33,640 nucleotides of DNA. It comes from Thermoleophilia bacterium (GTDB lineage: Bacteria > Actinomycetota > Thermoleophilia > Gaiellales > Gaiellaceae). Shown here one piece after another: positions 22,986-31,545 of this stretch. A program made the translations under genes and the position numbers. The stretch is from positions 1 to 33,640 of the forward strand of contig JAICLU010000009.1 of NCBI GenBank assembly GCA_025925195.1, written 5' to 3'. Every line of letters begins with the position of its first letter. Position 1 is the first letter of the stretch. The notes beneath the pieces are model-generated. The model searched no databases and was not told the DNA's origin. It worked only from the letters and a program-made list of their open reading frames with translations.

Positions 22986-23110
22986 AGGAGGATCCTTCCA
23001 ATCAGGTAGCCGGCGGCAAACGCGCCGCCGACGATCACGAGCAGCACGAAGAGTGCCAGCGCGAAGACGCTGACCTTCTCACCACGGCTATGGACGGTCG
23101 CCGGAGTCAC
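22982..23110 (-). CDS. 42-aa single-pass membrane protein
   Basis: A short reading frame with GTG at 23110 encoding a basic N-terminus (TPATVHSRGEK) and one long membrane helix (FALALFVLLVIVGGAFAAGYLIG) ending RILL. It overlaps the end of folC by 23 bp and the start of the zinc-ribbon gene by 4 bp. In mycobacteria a small membrane protein gene (Rv2446c) sits between folC and ndk; this may be a reduced positional equivalent, though no sequence relation is claimed. The start is inferred, as no ATG is available. Confidence 0.6.
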   Translation of the reverse strand: MTPATVHSRGEKVSVFALALFVLLVIVGGAFAAGYLIGRILL

Positions 23111-24191
23111 CGAGCTCTGCCAGAAGATAGAGCGAGCCGGTGACGACGACGGCCCCCGACCGGCCCGCGAGCTCGCGGGCGCGGGCCACCGCCGCAGACG
23201 GGTCGGGTTCGGCGTGGACATCCTGGAAGTACGGTTCGGCACGGGCGGCCAGCTCCCCTGCCGGCAAGGCACGGGGATTCGACGACTCGGTGGCGACGAT
23301 CCGGGTGCCCAGGACGGACAGCGCCTCGAGCATCGACTCCGGCCGCTTGTCGCCGAGAACCGACGCCACGACGACCCAGTCCTCGCGGTCGGGCAGACGC
23401 GGCAGGAGATACCCGAGGCCGGCGAGGTTGTGCGCGCCGTCCCAGATCTCGAGCGGCGCGTCGCCGCGGTGCTCGAGCCGGCCCGGCAGCGAGACGCCGT
23501 CGGCGGCGTGCGGGTCGACGTCGCGGCCGAGAAAGGCCTCGGCCGCCATGACCGCGAGCGCGAGGTTGCTGCCGCCGCCCACGACGACCTCGGCGGCGCC
23601 GTTCGCGCGCGCGAGCTCCGACCACTCCTGCTCGCCGAGCACGACCGTGCAACCGGGCCGGACGACGGCGAGCTTCTCGGCCGCGATCTGCTCGCGCGTG
23701 TCGCCGAGCACCTCGGTGTGCTCGAGCGCGACGTTCGTCAGCACGACGACGCGCGTGTCCAGGACGTTGGTCGCGTCGTGGCGACCGCCGAGCCCCGCCT
23801 CGACGACGGCGACGTCGACGCCGGCCTCCGCGAACGCGGTCAGCGCCGCGGCGGTGAGGATCTCGAACTGCGTCGCGTCCTCCGCCGCCGGTCTGACGCG
23901 CTCGACCGCCCGCTCGAAGTCGGCCTCGGCGCCGTCGACCCGGATCCGCTCGCTCCACGAGCGGACGTGCGGGGAGTAGTAGGCGCCGACGCGCAGTCCC
24001 TCGCCGGCCAGGAGCGCCTCGGTCAGTCGCGTCGTCGTCGACTTGCCGTTCGTGCCGACGACGTGGATCGCAGGGAACCTGCGTTGCGGGCTCCCGAGCC
24101 GGCCGAGCAGCGCGTGCATGCGATCGAGCCCGAAGCCGTCCTGCGGCCACGGGCTGAGCGACTCGATGTAGCTAACTGCCGAGCGCGTCAA
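23088..24191 (-). CDS. folC: Folylpolyglutamate synthase / dihydrofolate synthase
   Basis: 367 residues. Adds glutamate to (dihydro)pteroate and folates. Mur-ligase fold: HVVGTNGKSTTT (P-loop), GAYYSPHVRSWSERI, FEILTAAALTAFAEAGVDVAVVEAGLGGRHDATN, NVALEHTEVLG, WDGAHN and VVVASVLGDKRPESML. It is shorter than the typical ~430 residues because the region between the central and C-terminal domains is reduced. The TTG start at 24191 overlaps the valS 3' end by 20 bp and precedes TRSAVSYIESLSP, the family's usual N-terminus; no ATG or GTG is available there. valS-folC adjacency is conserved in actinobacteria and firmicutes. Confidence 0.92.
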   Translation of the reverse strand: MTRSAVSYIESLSPWPQDGFGLDRMHALLGRLGSPQRRFPAIHVVGTNGKSTTTRLTEALLAGEGLRVGAYYSPHVRSWSERIRVDGAEADFERAVERVRPAAEDATQFEILTAAALTAFAEAGVDVAVVEAGLGGRHDATNVLDTRVVVLTNVALEHTEVLGDTREQIAAEKLAVVRPGCTVVLGEQEWSELARANGAAEVVVGGGSNLALAVMAAEAFLGRDVDPHAADGVSLPGRLEHRGDAPLEIWDGAHNLAGLGYLLPRLPDREDWVVVASVLGDKRPESMLEALSVLGTRIVATESSNPRALPAGELAARAEPYFQDVHAEPDPSAAVARARELAGRSGAVVVTGSLYLLAELGDSGDRP

Positions 24192-26577
24192 GCTCGGCAC
24201 GGTACTGCTCGAGCTTCTGCCGCTCGGCGTCGACCACCTCCGGCGCGGCGTTCGCGACGAACTTCTCGTTCGCGAGCATCCGCTCCGAGCGCTCGATCTC
24301 GTTGCGCACGCGCCCGAGCTCCGCAGCGAGATCGCCCTCGCCGTCGCCGGTCGGCCGCACGACGGCTTCGAAGATCCGCTGCGCGTCGCCCTCGAGCGCG
24401 ATGCGCACGCCGCTACGGCGGTAGATGCGCGCCGCGGTCTGCGCGCGCTCGATCTCGCCACCCGCCGACTCGTCCGCGGCCTCGGGCCACGGCGCGACGA
24501 TCAGCCGCGACTCGCGCTGCGGGAGGTGCGACCAGATCTCCTCGGTCACGTGCGGCATCACCGGATGCAGCAACTTGAGCACGCGCTCGAGCGCGGCGAA
24601 CGCGGTCGCACGCGTCTGCGCGTCGTCGAGCCGCGGCTTGATCGCCTCGAGATACCAGTCGCAGAAGTCGTCGAAGATCAGGTGGTAGAGCCGCTCGACC
24701 GCGTGCGAGAAGTCGAACGCGGCGAGGTCGGCCTCGACTCCGGCGCGTGTCGCGTCGATGCGCGCGAGGATCCACCGCTCCTCGACCGACGACGGCTCGC
24801 TCGCGGCGCGCTCGCCGCCCCCCAGCAGAAGCAGCCGGCTCGCGTTCCACAACTTGTTCGCGAGCCGCCGTCCTTCCTCGATCTGCTGCTCCGCGAAGCG
24901 GACGTCCTGCGTCGACGACATCTTCAGCAGCCCGTAGCGGGTCGCGTCGGCGCCGTGCTTTCCGATCAGCTCCCGCGGGTCGATGCCGGTGCCGAGCGAC
25001 TTCGACATCCGCCGCCCGTCCGGCGCCAGGATCGTCGAGTGGATGATCACGTCGTGGAAGGGGATGTCGCCGAGCAGCTCGAGCCCGGCCATCACCATCC
25101 GCGCCTCCCAGAGGAAGATGATCTCGCGTGCCGTCGAGTTGACGTCGCCTGGGTAGTAGCGGCGGAGCTCGGGTGTGTCCTCGGGCCAGCCGAGCGTGGC
25201 GAACGGCCAGAGGGCGGAGCTGAACCACGTGTCGAGGACGTCCTCGTCGCGCGTCAGGTCGGCGCTGCCGCACTCCGCGCACGCGCCGGGCTCGGTGTCC
25301 GCGCAGGTGACGTGCCCGTCGGGGCAGTACCAGATCGGCAGCTGGTGGCCCCACCAGAGCTGGCGTGACACGTTCCAGGGGCGGATGTTCTTCAGCCAGT
25401 CGAGTGCGACGCGGTTCTGCGCCGGCGGGTGGAACGTCACGCGGCCCGACTCGATCGCGTCGATCGCGGCCTGCGCCATCGGCTTCATGTCGCACCACCA
25501 CTGGAGCGACACGAGCGGCTGGATGCGCGTGCCGCTGCGCTCGCAGTGACCGACGGCGTGACGGTAGCTCTCGCGCTTCTCGAGCTGATCGTGATCCTTC
25601 AGCCACTGCACGACGAGCTCCGCCGCCTCGTCCTCGGTCTTGCCGGCGTACTCCTCGGGGACATCGCCCGTCATCCGGCCGTCGAGACCGATCACCGTCA
25701 GCTCCTCGAGGCCGTGGTCCCGGCCGATCTCGAAGTCGATCGGGTCGTGGCCCGGCGTGATCTTCAGCGCGCCGGTGCCGAATGCGGGGTCCACGCGCTC
25801 GTCGGCGATCACCTGCACCGTCCGGTTGACGACCGGGACCTTCACGTCCTTCCCGATCAGCTGGGTGTAGCGCTCGTCGTCGGGATGCACCGCGATCGCG
25901 ACGTCCGCGAGGATCGTCGCCGGCCGCACGGTCGCGACCGTCACCGAGCCCTCGCCGTTCATGAGCGGGTACCGCGCGTACGTCAGCGCGTCGTCGACGT
26001 CGATGTGCTCCACCTCGAGGTCGGAGATCGACGTGCGGCAGTCGCTGCACCAGTTGACGATCCGGTTGTCGCGGAACAGCCAGCCGCGCGCGTAGAGGTG
26101 GACGAAGAAGCGCATGACCGCCCGCACGTAGCCGTCGTCCATCGTGAAGCGCTCGCGCTCGTAGTCGAGCGAGCAGCCAAGCGTGCGGAACTGGCTCATG
26201 ATCACGCCGCCGTACTCGCGCAGCCACGCCCAGACGCGTTCGACGAACGCGTCGCGTCCGATGTCGAGCCGCGACGTCCCCTCGTTCCGGAGCTCCCGTT
26301 CGACGACCGCCTGCGTCGCGATGCCGGCGTGGTCGAAGCCCGGCTGCCAGAGCGTGTTGTAGCCCTGCATGCGGTGCATGCGGATGAGCGCGTCCTGGAT
26401 CGAGCCGTTCAGGGCGTGGCCCATGTGGAGGGCACCCGTCACGTTCGGCGGCGGCACGGCGATCACGAAGGTCTCGCCGGGCTGCTCCGGGTCGGCGTGG
26501 TAGAGGCGCTCCGCTTCCCAGATGCGCTGCCAGCGTTCCTCGACGCCGTGCGGGTTGTAGAGAGTCGCGAGCTCCAT
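24172..26577 (-). CDS. valS: Valyl-tRNA synthetase
   Basis: 801 residues, class I synthetase. PPPNVTGALHMGHALN holds the HIGH-type motif (HMGH) and GRRMSKSLGTGIDP the KMSKS motif. The editing domain is present (VATVRPATILADVAIAVHP, FGTGALKITPGHDPIDFEIG), the CPDGHVTC...CAEC segment is a zinc knuckle, and the C-terminal ~70 residues (GRVRNEIERSERMLANEKF to the end) are the shortened coiled-coil arm. Somewhat shorter than the ~880 residues of E. coli ValS. The ATG at 26577 has AAGGTGG upstream. The upstream leader is too short for a T-box. First gene of a leftward group with folC and two membrane-protein genes. Confidence 0.96.
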   Translation of the reverse strand: MELATLYNPHGVEERWQRIWEAERLYHADPEQPGETFVIAVPPPNVTGALHMGHALNGSIQDALIRMHRMQGYNTLWQPGFDHAGIATQAVVERELRNEGTSRLDIGRDAFVERVWAWLREYGGVIMSQFRTLGCSLDYERERFTMDDGYVRAVMRFFVHLYARGWLFRDNRIVNWCSDCRTSISDLEVEHIDVDDALTYARYPLMNGEGSVTVATVRPATILADVAIAVHPDDERYTQLIGKDVKVPVVNRTVQVIADERVDPAFGTGALKITPGHDPIDFEIGRDHGLEELTVIGLDGRMTGDVPEEYAGKTEDEAAELVVQWLKDHDQLEKRESYRHAVGHCERSGTRIQPLVSLQWWCDMKPMAQAAIDAIESGRVTFHPPAQNRVALDWLKNIRPWNVSRQLWWGHQLPIWYCPDGHVTCADTEPGACAECGSADLTRDEDVLDTWFSSALWPFATLGWPEDTPELRRYYPGDVNSTAREIIFLWEARMVMAGLELLGDIPFHDVIIHSTILAPDGRRMSKSLGTGIDPRELIGKHGADATRYGLLKMSSTQDVRFAEQQIEEGRRLANKLWNASRLLLLGGGERAASEPSSVEERWILARIDATRAGVEADLAAFDFSHAVERLYHLIFDDFCDWYLEAIKPRLDDAQTRATAFAALERVLKLLHPVMPHVTEEIWSHLPQRESRLIVAPWPEAADESAGGEIERAQTAARIYRRSGVRIALEGDAQRIFEAVVRPTGDGEGDLAAELGRVRNEIERSERMLANEKFVANAAPEVVDAERQKLEQYRAELDALGS

Positions 26578-26644
26578 CAGGCACCCACCTTAGAGCGGGG
26601 CCGAGAGCGAGGTGCGGGGTCAAGCAGCGACTATGTCTTCCAGT

Positions 26645-26758
26645 ATGCCGAAGCTGCTGCGCCCGCGCCAGGAATTCCCGACGCCGCTCTTCAAGGTGAC
26701 GCTGCCGCTGCTCGTCGCCGCGGCGGTCGCGCTCGCCCTGTGGCTCGCGCTCCGCTAA
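26645..26758 (+). CDS. 37-aa membrane microprotein
   Basis: A short ORF of 38 codons: a polar, basic and Pro-containing N-terminus (MPKLLRPRQEFPTPLFK) followed by one membrane helix (LPLLVAAAVALALWLALR) that ends at the stop, a layout typical of real small membrane proteins. It occupies the divergent space between valS and the convergent gntR, and its TAA shares CTAA with the gntR stop. No clear Shine-Dalgarno is seen. TATGTC at 26632-26637 may be a -10 box, which would leave a very short leader. No family recognised. Confidence 0.5.
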   Translation: MPKLLRPRQEFPTPLFKVTLPLLVAAAVALALWLALR

Positions 26759-27489
26759 CGCCGGGCTGCGCGACCCTTGGCCCAGTCCCGCGGCTGCGCG
26801 CCGACCTGCTCGAGGATCGTCTCGAGCAGGTGGAAGCTCGACAGGACGTGCTCGCGCGCGAGCGCGCGGGCGCCGGCGGCGCTGCCCGCGAAGAGGGCCT
26901 GCTTGATGGCGCGGTGCTGCTCGGCGTTCTTCGCGTAGAGCTCGTCGATCGAGTGGTCGCCCGGCGCCCACACGGCGGGGCCGGAGAACGACCGGCGAGC
27001 GCTCTTCGCAAGCTGCTCGACGAGCGGCAGGTCGGCGGCGCGGAAGATGACGTCGTGGAACGCGTGGTTCGCGCGCACCCAGTCGCCCATGATCGAGCGC
27101 CGCTCCTCCCCGGGCTCGCGGGAGCGGAGATCCTGTGAGATCTCGGCGAACCGCCGCTCGCAGGCGTCGAGCTCGGCCAGCCCGTCGGGGGTGATCTTCT
27201 CGGCCGCGACCTCGGTCGCGAGCCCCTCGAGCTCGGCCCGGACGAGAAACGCCTCGTGCAGCTCGTCCCGGGCGAGCGTCCGCACGCGCACGCCGCGGTT
27301 CGGGACGAACGAGACGAGGCCGAGCGCGGCGAGCCGCCGCAGCGCCTCGCGGATCGGCGTCCGCGAGACGTTGAACTGCTCCGAGAGCTGCTCCTGGCGG
27401 AGGACGGTCCCCGGGGCGAGCTCGCCCGAGACGATCGCCTCCTCGATGACGAGCGCGATGTCGTCGGCCTTCGTGCTGTCGAGGCTCAC
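26755..27489 (-). CDS. GntR-family regulator, FCD (FadR-type) subgroup
   Basis: 244 residues. N-terminal winged helix: ADDIALVIEEAIVSGELAPGTVLRQEQLSEQF, VSRTPIREALRRLAALGLVSFVPNRGVRV, ending about residue 70. The C-terminal all-helical FCD domain has metal/ligand-binding candidates in FLVRAELEGLATEV, NHAFHDVIF and EQHRAIKQALF, and would bind a small organic acid. It is the last gene of the glyoxylate-shunt operon, 9 bp after the Cys-rich microprotein gene, so it probably senses a metabolite of this pathway and controls the aceA promoter; this is inference from position. Confidence 0.9.
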   Translation of the reverse strand: MSLDSTKADDIALVIEEAIVSGELAPGTVLRQEQLSEQFNVSRTPIREALRRLAALGLVSFVPNRGVRVRTLARDELHEAFLVRAELEGLATEVAAEKITPDGLAELDACERRFAEISQDLRSREPGEERRSIMGDWVRANHAFHDVIFRAADLPLVEQLAKSARRSFSGPAVWAPGDHSIDELYAKNAEQHRAIKQALFAGSAAGARALAREHVLSSFHLLETILEQVGAQPRDWAKGRAARR

Positions 27490-27498
27490 GCCCCGATG

Positions 27499-27618
27499 TT
27501 AGTCCTGCTCGTGGTCCCGTTCACAGAAGTCGGGGCACGTGCACTCGGCGGCCTCGGCCGTGCACGGCTCGTCGGCTGCGTCCGTCTCGATCGTCTCGGG
27601 GCTCTCGATGGTCTCCAT
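27499..27618 (-). CDS. 39-aa acidic Cys-rich microprotein
   Basis: Short ORF with ATG at 27618, a near-perfect Shine-Dalgarno (GGAGGAG) a few bases upstream and a TAA stop. The product is strongly acidic (METIESPETIETDAADEP start) and carries four cysteines in a C-x6-C-x-C-x3-C pattern (ECTCPDFCE near the end), enough to bind one zinc or iron ion. It lies between aceB (27 bp upstream) and gntR (9 bp downstream) in the glyoxylate-shunt operon. No known family is recognised; possible roles are metal binding or a small regulator of malate synthase or isocitrate lyase, both speculative. Confidence 0.7.
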   Translation of the reverse strand: METIESPETIETDAADEPCTAEAAECTCPDFCERDHEQD

Positions 27619-27645
27619 CGCTCCTCCTTCGGTGAGGGTTGGGCT

Positions 27646-29042
27646 TCAGTCCAGGTGGGCGTAGGCGGGCACGGTGAGGAAGTCGACGAGCTCGTCGGCG
27701 AGCGCGAGGTCGAGGAAGAGCCGCTTCGCCTCGTCCGAGGCGTCGACGGCGGCCGCCTCGGCGCGCACGTCGTCCGGTGTGAAGCGACCGACGTGGACCC
27801 ACTGCCAGACCTGCGAGCGCGAGATCTCGGCGGTCGCCGCGTCCTCCATCAGGTTGTCGATCGCGGCCGCGCCGACGCCGTTCAGCCACGCGTCGAGGTA
27901 GCGGATGCCGACCGAGACGTTCGTCCGCAGGCCGTCGGGCGTGACCTCGCCCGGCGTGTCGGCGATCGACAAGAGGTCGGCCTCCGTCACGTGCACGTCC
28001 TCGCGAAGGACGTCGAGCTGGTTGACGCGCGGGAAGCACTCGAGCGCCACCGGCACGAGATCGGGATGCGCGACCCAGGTGCCGTCGAAGCCCTGCGACG
28101 CCTCGCGTTGCTTGTCCTCCCGCACCTTCGCGAGCGCGACGCGGTTCACCTCGGCGTCCTTGCGGGACGGGATGAACGCGGCCATGCCCCCGATCGCGTG
28201 CGCCCCATGCTTGTGACAGATCGTCACGAGCGACTCGGCGTACGCGCGCATGAACGGCACGGTCATCGTCACCTGCGCCCGGTCCGGGAGCACCCAGTCG
28301 CGGGCGCGGAACTTCTTGATCGCGCTGAAGATGTAGTCCCAGCGGCCGGCGTTCAGAGCGCAGCCGTAGTCGCGCAACTCGTGGAGGATCGCCTCCATCT
28401 CGAAGGCCGCGAGGATCGTCTCGATCAGGACGGTGCAGCGAATCGATGCGTCGTCCGCGATGCGGAACGCGTCGGCCCAGAGTCGCGCTTCCAGGTGGGA
28501 CTCGAGCTTCGGGAGGTAGAAGTAGCGGGCGCCGTTCCAAAACGAGACGCCGAAGTCGAAGAGCGAGGCCGAGACCGGCTCGCCGTCGACCTCGAAGTGG
28601 CGCTCCTCGAGGTGCCAGCCGCGCGGCCGGATCAGCATCGTCGCGATCTCGTCGTTCAGCCGGTAGCTCTTGTCGGCCGTGTCCAAGGACAGATCGCCGT
28701 GGATCGCGTCGCGAACGTTCGCGTGGCCCTGCACGACGTTCTCCCACGTCGGCGAGTTCGCGTCCTCGAAGTCGGCCATGAAACAGCTGGCGCCCGAGTT
28801 GAGCGCGTTGATCATCATCTTTCGCTCGACCGGGCCGGTGATCTCGCACCGGCGGTCGACGAGATCCGGCGGGGCCGGCGCGACGCGCCAGTCGCCGTCG
28901 CGCGTCACGAACGCCGGGTCCTCGCCGGCGTCGAGCCGCGTCTGGCGCTCGCGGCGAGCCTCGAGCAGCTCGCGCCGTCTCGGCCCGAGCTCGCGGTGGA
29001 GGCGCTCGACGACCGCGAGCGCCTCCGCGGCGATGGGTTCCG

Positions 29043-29046
<4 letters not shown>
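27646..29046 (-). CDS. aceB: Malate synthase A
   Basis: 466 residues. Condenses glyoxylate and acetyl-CoA to malate. Form A hallmarks: [49 protein letters not shown]-type [76 protein letters not shown] and [13 protein letters not shown]. Shorter than E. coli AceB (~530), as the N-terminal clasp is reduced. The GTG at 29046 overlaps the aceA stop as GTGA, a direct coupling of the two shunt enzymes. The stop is followed by the Cys-rich microprotein gene. Confidence 0.94.
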
Positions 29047-30310
<1,264 letters not shown>

Positions 30311-30332
<22 letters not shown>

Positions 30333-30443
30333 TCGGTCTCCCTGGGTCGCGTGATCAATTTTCGGATCCTAGATCACCAGCCGGACGGGAATCAAACCCG
30401 AAACCGGACATAACCGGATCCGAAAGCCCGTCGCGCTGGATCC
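30311..30443. promoter_or_regulatory. Four phased GGATCC-core palindromes around the aceA promoter
   Basis: GGATCC occurs at 30311, 30364, 30416 and 30438, each with a C before or a G after (CGGATCC or GGATCCG); the second and third are flanked as TTTCGGATCC (30360-30369) and GGATCCGAAA (30416-30425), a 10-bp inverted repeat, and the first and fourth share the 10-mer TGGATCCGAG. Spacings of 53, 52 and 22 bp are near 5, 5 and 2 helical turns. Possible multi-site operator, binding protein unknown. Confidence 0.5.
30366..30395 (-). promoter_or_regulatory. Putative aceA promoter
   Basis: Minus strand: -35 TTGATT (30395-30390), 18-bp spacer, -10 TAGGAT (30371-30366), leaving a leader of about 27 nt before the ATG at 30332. 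One GGATCC palindrome overlaps the -10. GTGATC (30351-30356) and GATCAC (30372-30377) form another inverted repeat that brackets the -10 and start site, a second operator candidate for GntR or another repressor. Confidence 0.55.
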
Positions 30444-30453
30444 GAGACGGGCT
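30425..30453 (-). terminator. Hairpin terminator after the SDR gene
   Basis: AGCCCGTC (30425-30432) and GACGGGCT (30446-30453) are perfect 8-bp complements around a 13-nt loop, beginning within the stop codon of the SDR gene (30454-30452) and followed on the minus strand by TTTC. Probably ends the acyl-CoA ligase-SDR operon before the aceA promoter. Confidence 0.6.
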
Positions 30454-31123
30454 AGCGGGCCGTCCAGCCAAGATCCATGACGAACGGCGTGCCGGTGACG
30501 GCGCGTCCGTCCGGGCCGAGCAGGAAGGAGGCGGCGGCGGCGACCTCGCTCGGCTCGAGCATCCGCTTCACCGCCTGCGGCGCGAGGAGGTCGTCCGCGC
30601 CCCGCTCGGCCAGTTGCCGCTCGGCGATCTCGGTCCGGACGTAGGCCGGGCAGAGCGCCGACGCCGAGATGCCTGCGTCCGCCCCCTCGAGCGCCAGCAC
30701 CTTGACGAGCCCGAGCACGCCGTGCTTCGCCGCGACGTAGCCCGCCTTGAAGGGCGAGGCCACGAGCCCGTGCGTCGAGGCGACGACGAGGAAGCGCCCG
30801 TCGCCCGAGGCCGCGAGCGCATCCCAGGCGTACTTCGCGAGCAGGAACGGGCTCGTCAGAAGCACCGCCTGCAAAGCGTCCCAGCGGTCTTCCGGGAAGT
30901 CGCGCACCGGTGCGACGTACTGGAAACCGGCGTTCGCGACGACGGCGTCGAGCCGGCCGTCGAATCGCTCGAGCGCGGCGTCGACGACGGCGCGGTTGCC
31001 CTCGCGCGTCGCGAGGTCGCCGTCCTCCACGTCGACGCCGTGCACCTCCCACCCGTCGGCCCGCAGGCGCTCGGCGATCGCGGCGCCGATGCCGCGCGCG
31101 GCACCCGTGACGAGCGCGTTCAC
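30452..31123 (-). CDS. SDR oxidoreductase, 3-hydroxybutyrate dehydrogenase-like
   Basis: 223 residues. Classical short-chain dehydrogenase: LVTGAARGIGAAIAERL (NAD-binding TGxxxGIG), VVANAGFQYVAPV (NAG motif, with the FQYV extension typical of 3-hydroxybutyrate dehydrogenases), ASTHGLVASPFKAGYVAAKHG containing the catalytic Ser, Tyr and Lys, and ALCPAYVRTEI. The STHGLVASPFK stretch closely follows D-3-hydroxybutyrate dehydrogenase (BdhA), so oxidation of 3-hydroxybutyrate to acetoacetate, or reduction of a similar 3-oxoacid, is likely. The GTG at 31123 overlaps the MaoC stop. Last gene of its operon. Confidence 0.87.
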   Translation of the reverse strand: MNALVTGAARGIGAAIAERLRADGWEVHGVDVEDGDLATREGNRAVVDAALERFDGRLDAVVANAGFQYVAPVRDFPEDRWDALQAVLLTSPFLLAKYAWDALAASGDGRFLVVASTHGLVASPFKAGYVAAKHGVLGLVKVLALEGADAGISASALCPAYVRTEIAERQLAERGADDLLAPQAVKRMLEPSEVAAAASFLLGPDGRAVTGTPFVMDLGWTAR

Positions 31124-31545
31124 CGGTAGTAGCGGAAGATCAGCTCGGCGACGCAGACCGGCTTGTCGCCGTCCTCGCGCTCGATCGTCGCGGCCATCGT
31201 CGCCTGGAAGCCCCAGTCCGACTCGTCGATCGCCGCGACCGTGAACGTCCCGCGCACCCGCGAGCCGGAGGGGACGGGTGCCGGGAAGCGCACCCTGTTC
31301 AGGCCGTAATTGACCGCCATGCCGCCGTCCTGGCGCGGCACCACCTCGTACGACATGACGGGCAGCAGCGAGAGCGTCAGGTAGCCGTGGGCGATCGTGC
31401 CGCCGAAGGGGCCGGACGCCGCCTTCTCGGGGTCGACGTGGATCCACTGGTGGTCGCCGGTCGCGTCGGCGAACGCGTCGATTCGCTCCTGCGTGACGTC
31501 GATCCACGACGACGGCCCGAACTCGTCCCCCGGGCTCATGTTCAT
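31120..31545 (-). CDS. MaoC-like (R)-specific enoyl-CoA hydratase
   Basis: 141 residues, a single hot-dog domain. ADATGDHQWIHVDPEKA carries the catalytic pair D31 and H36 at the same positions as in PhaJ-type hydratase 2, followed by GPFGGTIAHGYLTLSLLPVM. The protein resembles mycobacterial Rv0130 (HtdZ). It would hydrate 2-enoyl-CoA to (R)-3-hydroxyacyl-CoA, or run in reverse; with the downstream SDR it forms a two-step 3-hydroxyacid route. The ATG at 31545 overlaps the KASIII stop as ATGA; an in-frame ATG at 31539 is an alternative start. Confidence 0.9.
   Translation of the reverse strand: MNMSPGDEFGPSSWIDVTQERIDAFADATGDHQWIHVDPEKAASGPFGGTIAHGYLTLSLLPVMSYEVVPRQDGGMAVNYGLNRVRFPAPVPSGSRVRGTFTVAAIDESDWGFQATMAATIEREDGDKPVCVAELIFRYYR

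Noticed and set aside
26578-26640. Possible T-box riboswitch upstream of valS (AAGGTGGGTGCC resembles the T-box core)
   Set aside because: The leader is only about 60 nt, with no stem I or specifier loop and no antiterminator pairing; the match is explained by the AAGGTGG ribosome-binding site.
25429-27138. 569-residue + strand frame across valS and gntR
   Set aside because: Composition is that of a shadow frame, and it crosses two confidently assigned genes on the opposite strand.
30376-30402. tRNA-like T-arm on the minus strand in the aceA promoter (GGGTTTGATTCCC)
   Set aside because: No acceptor, D or anticodon arm can be found at the required distances; the segment is better explained as the -35 region with a local hairpin.
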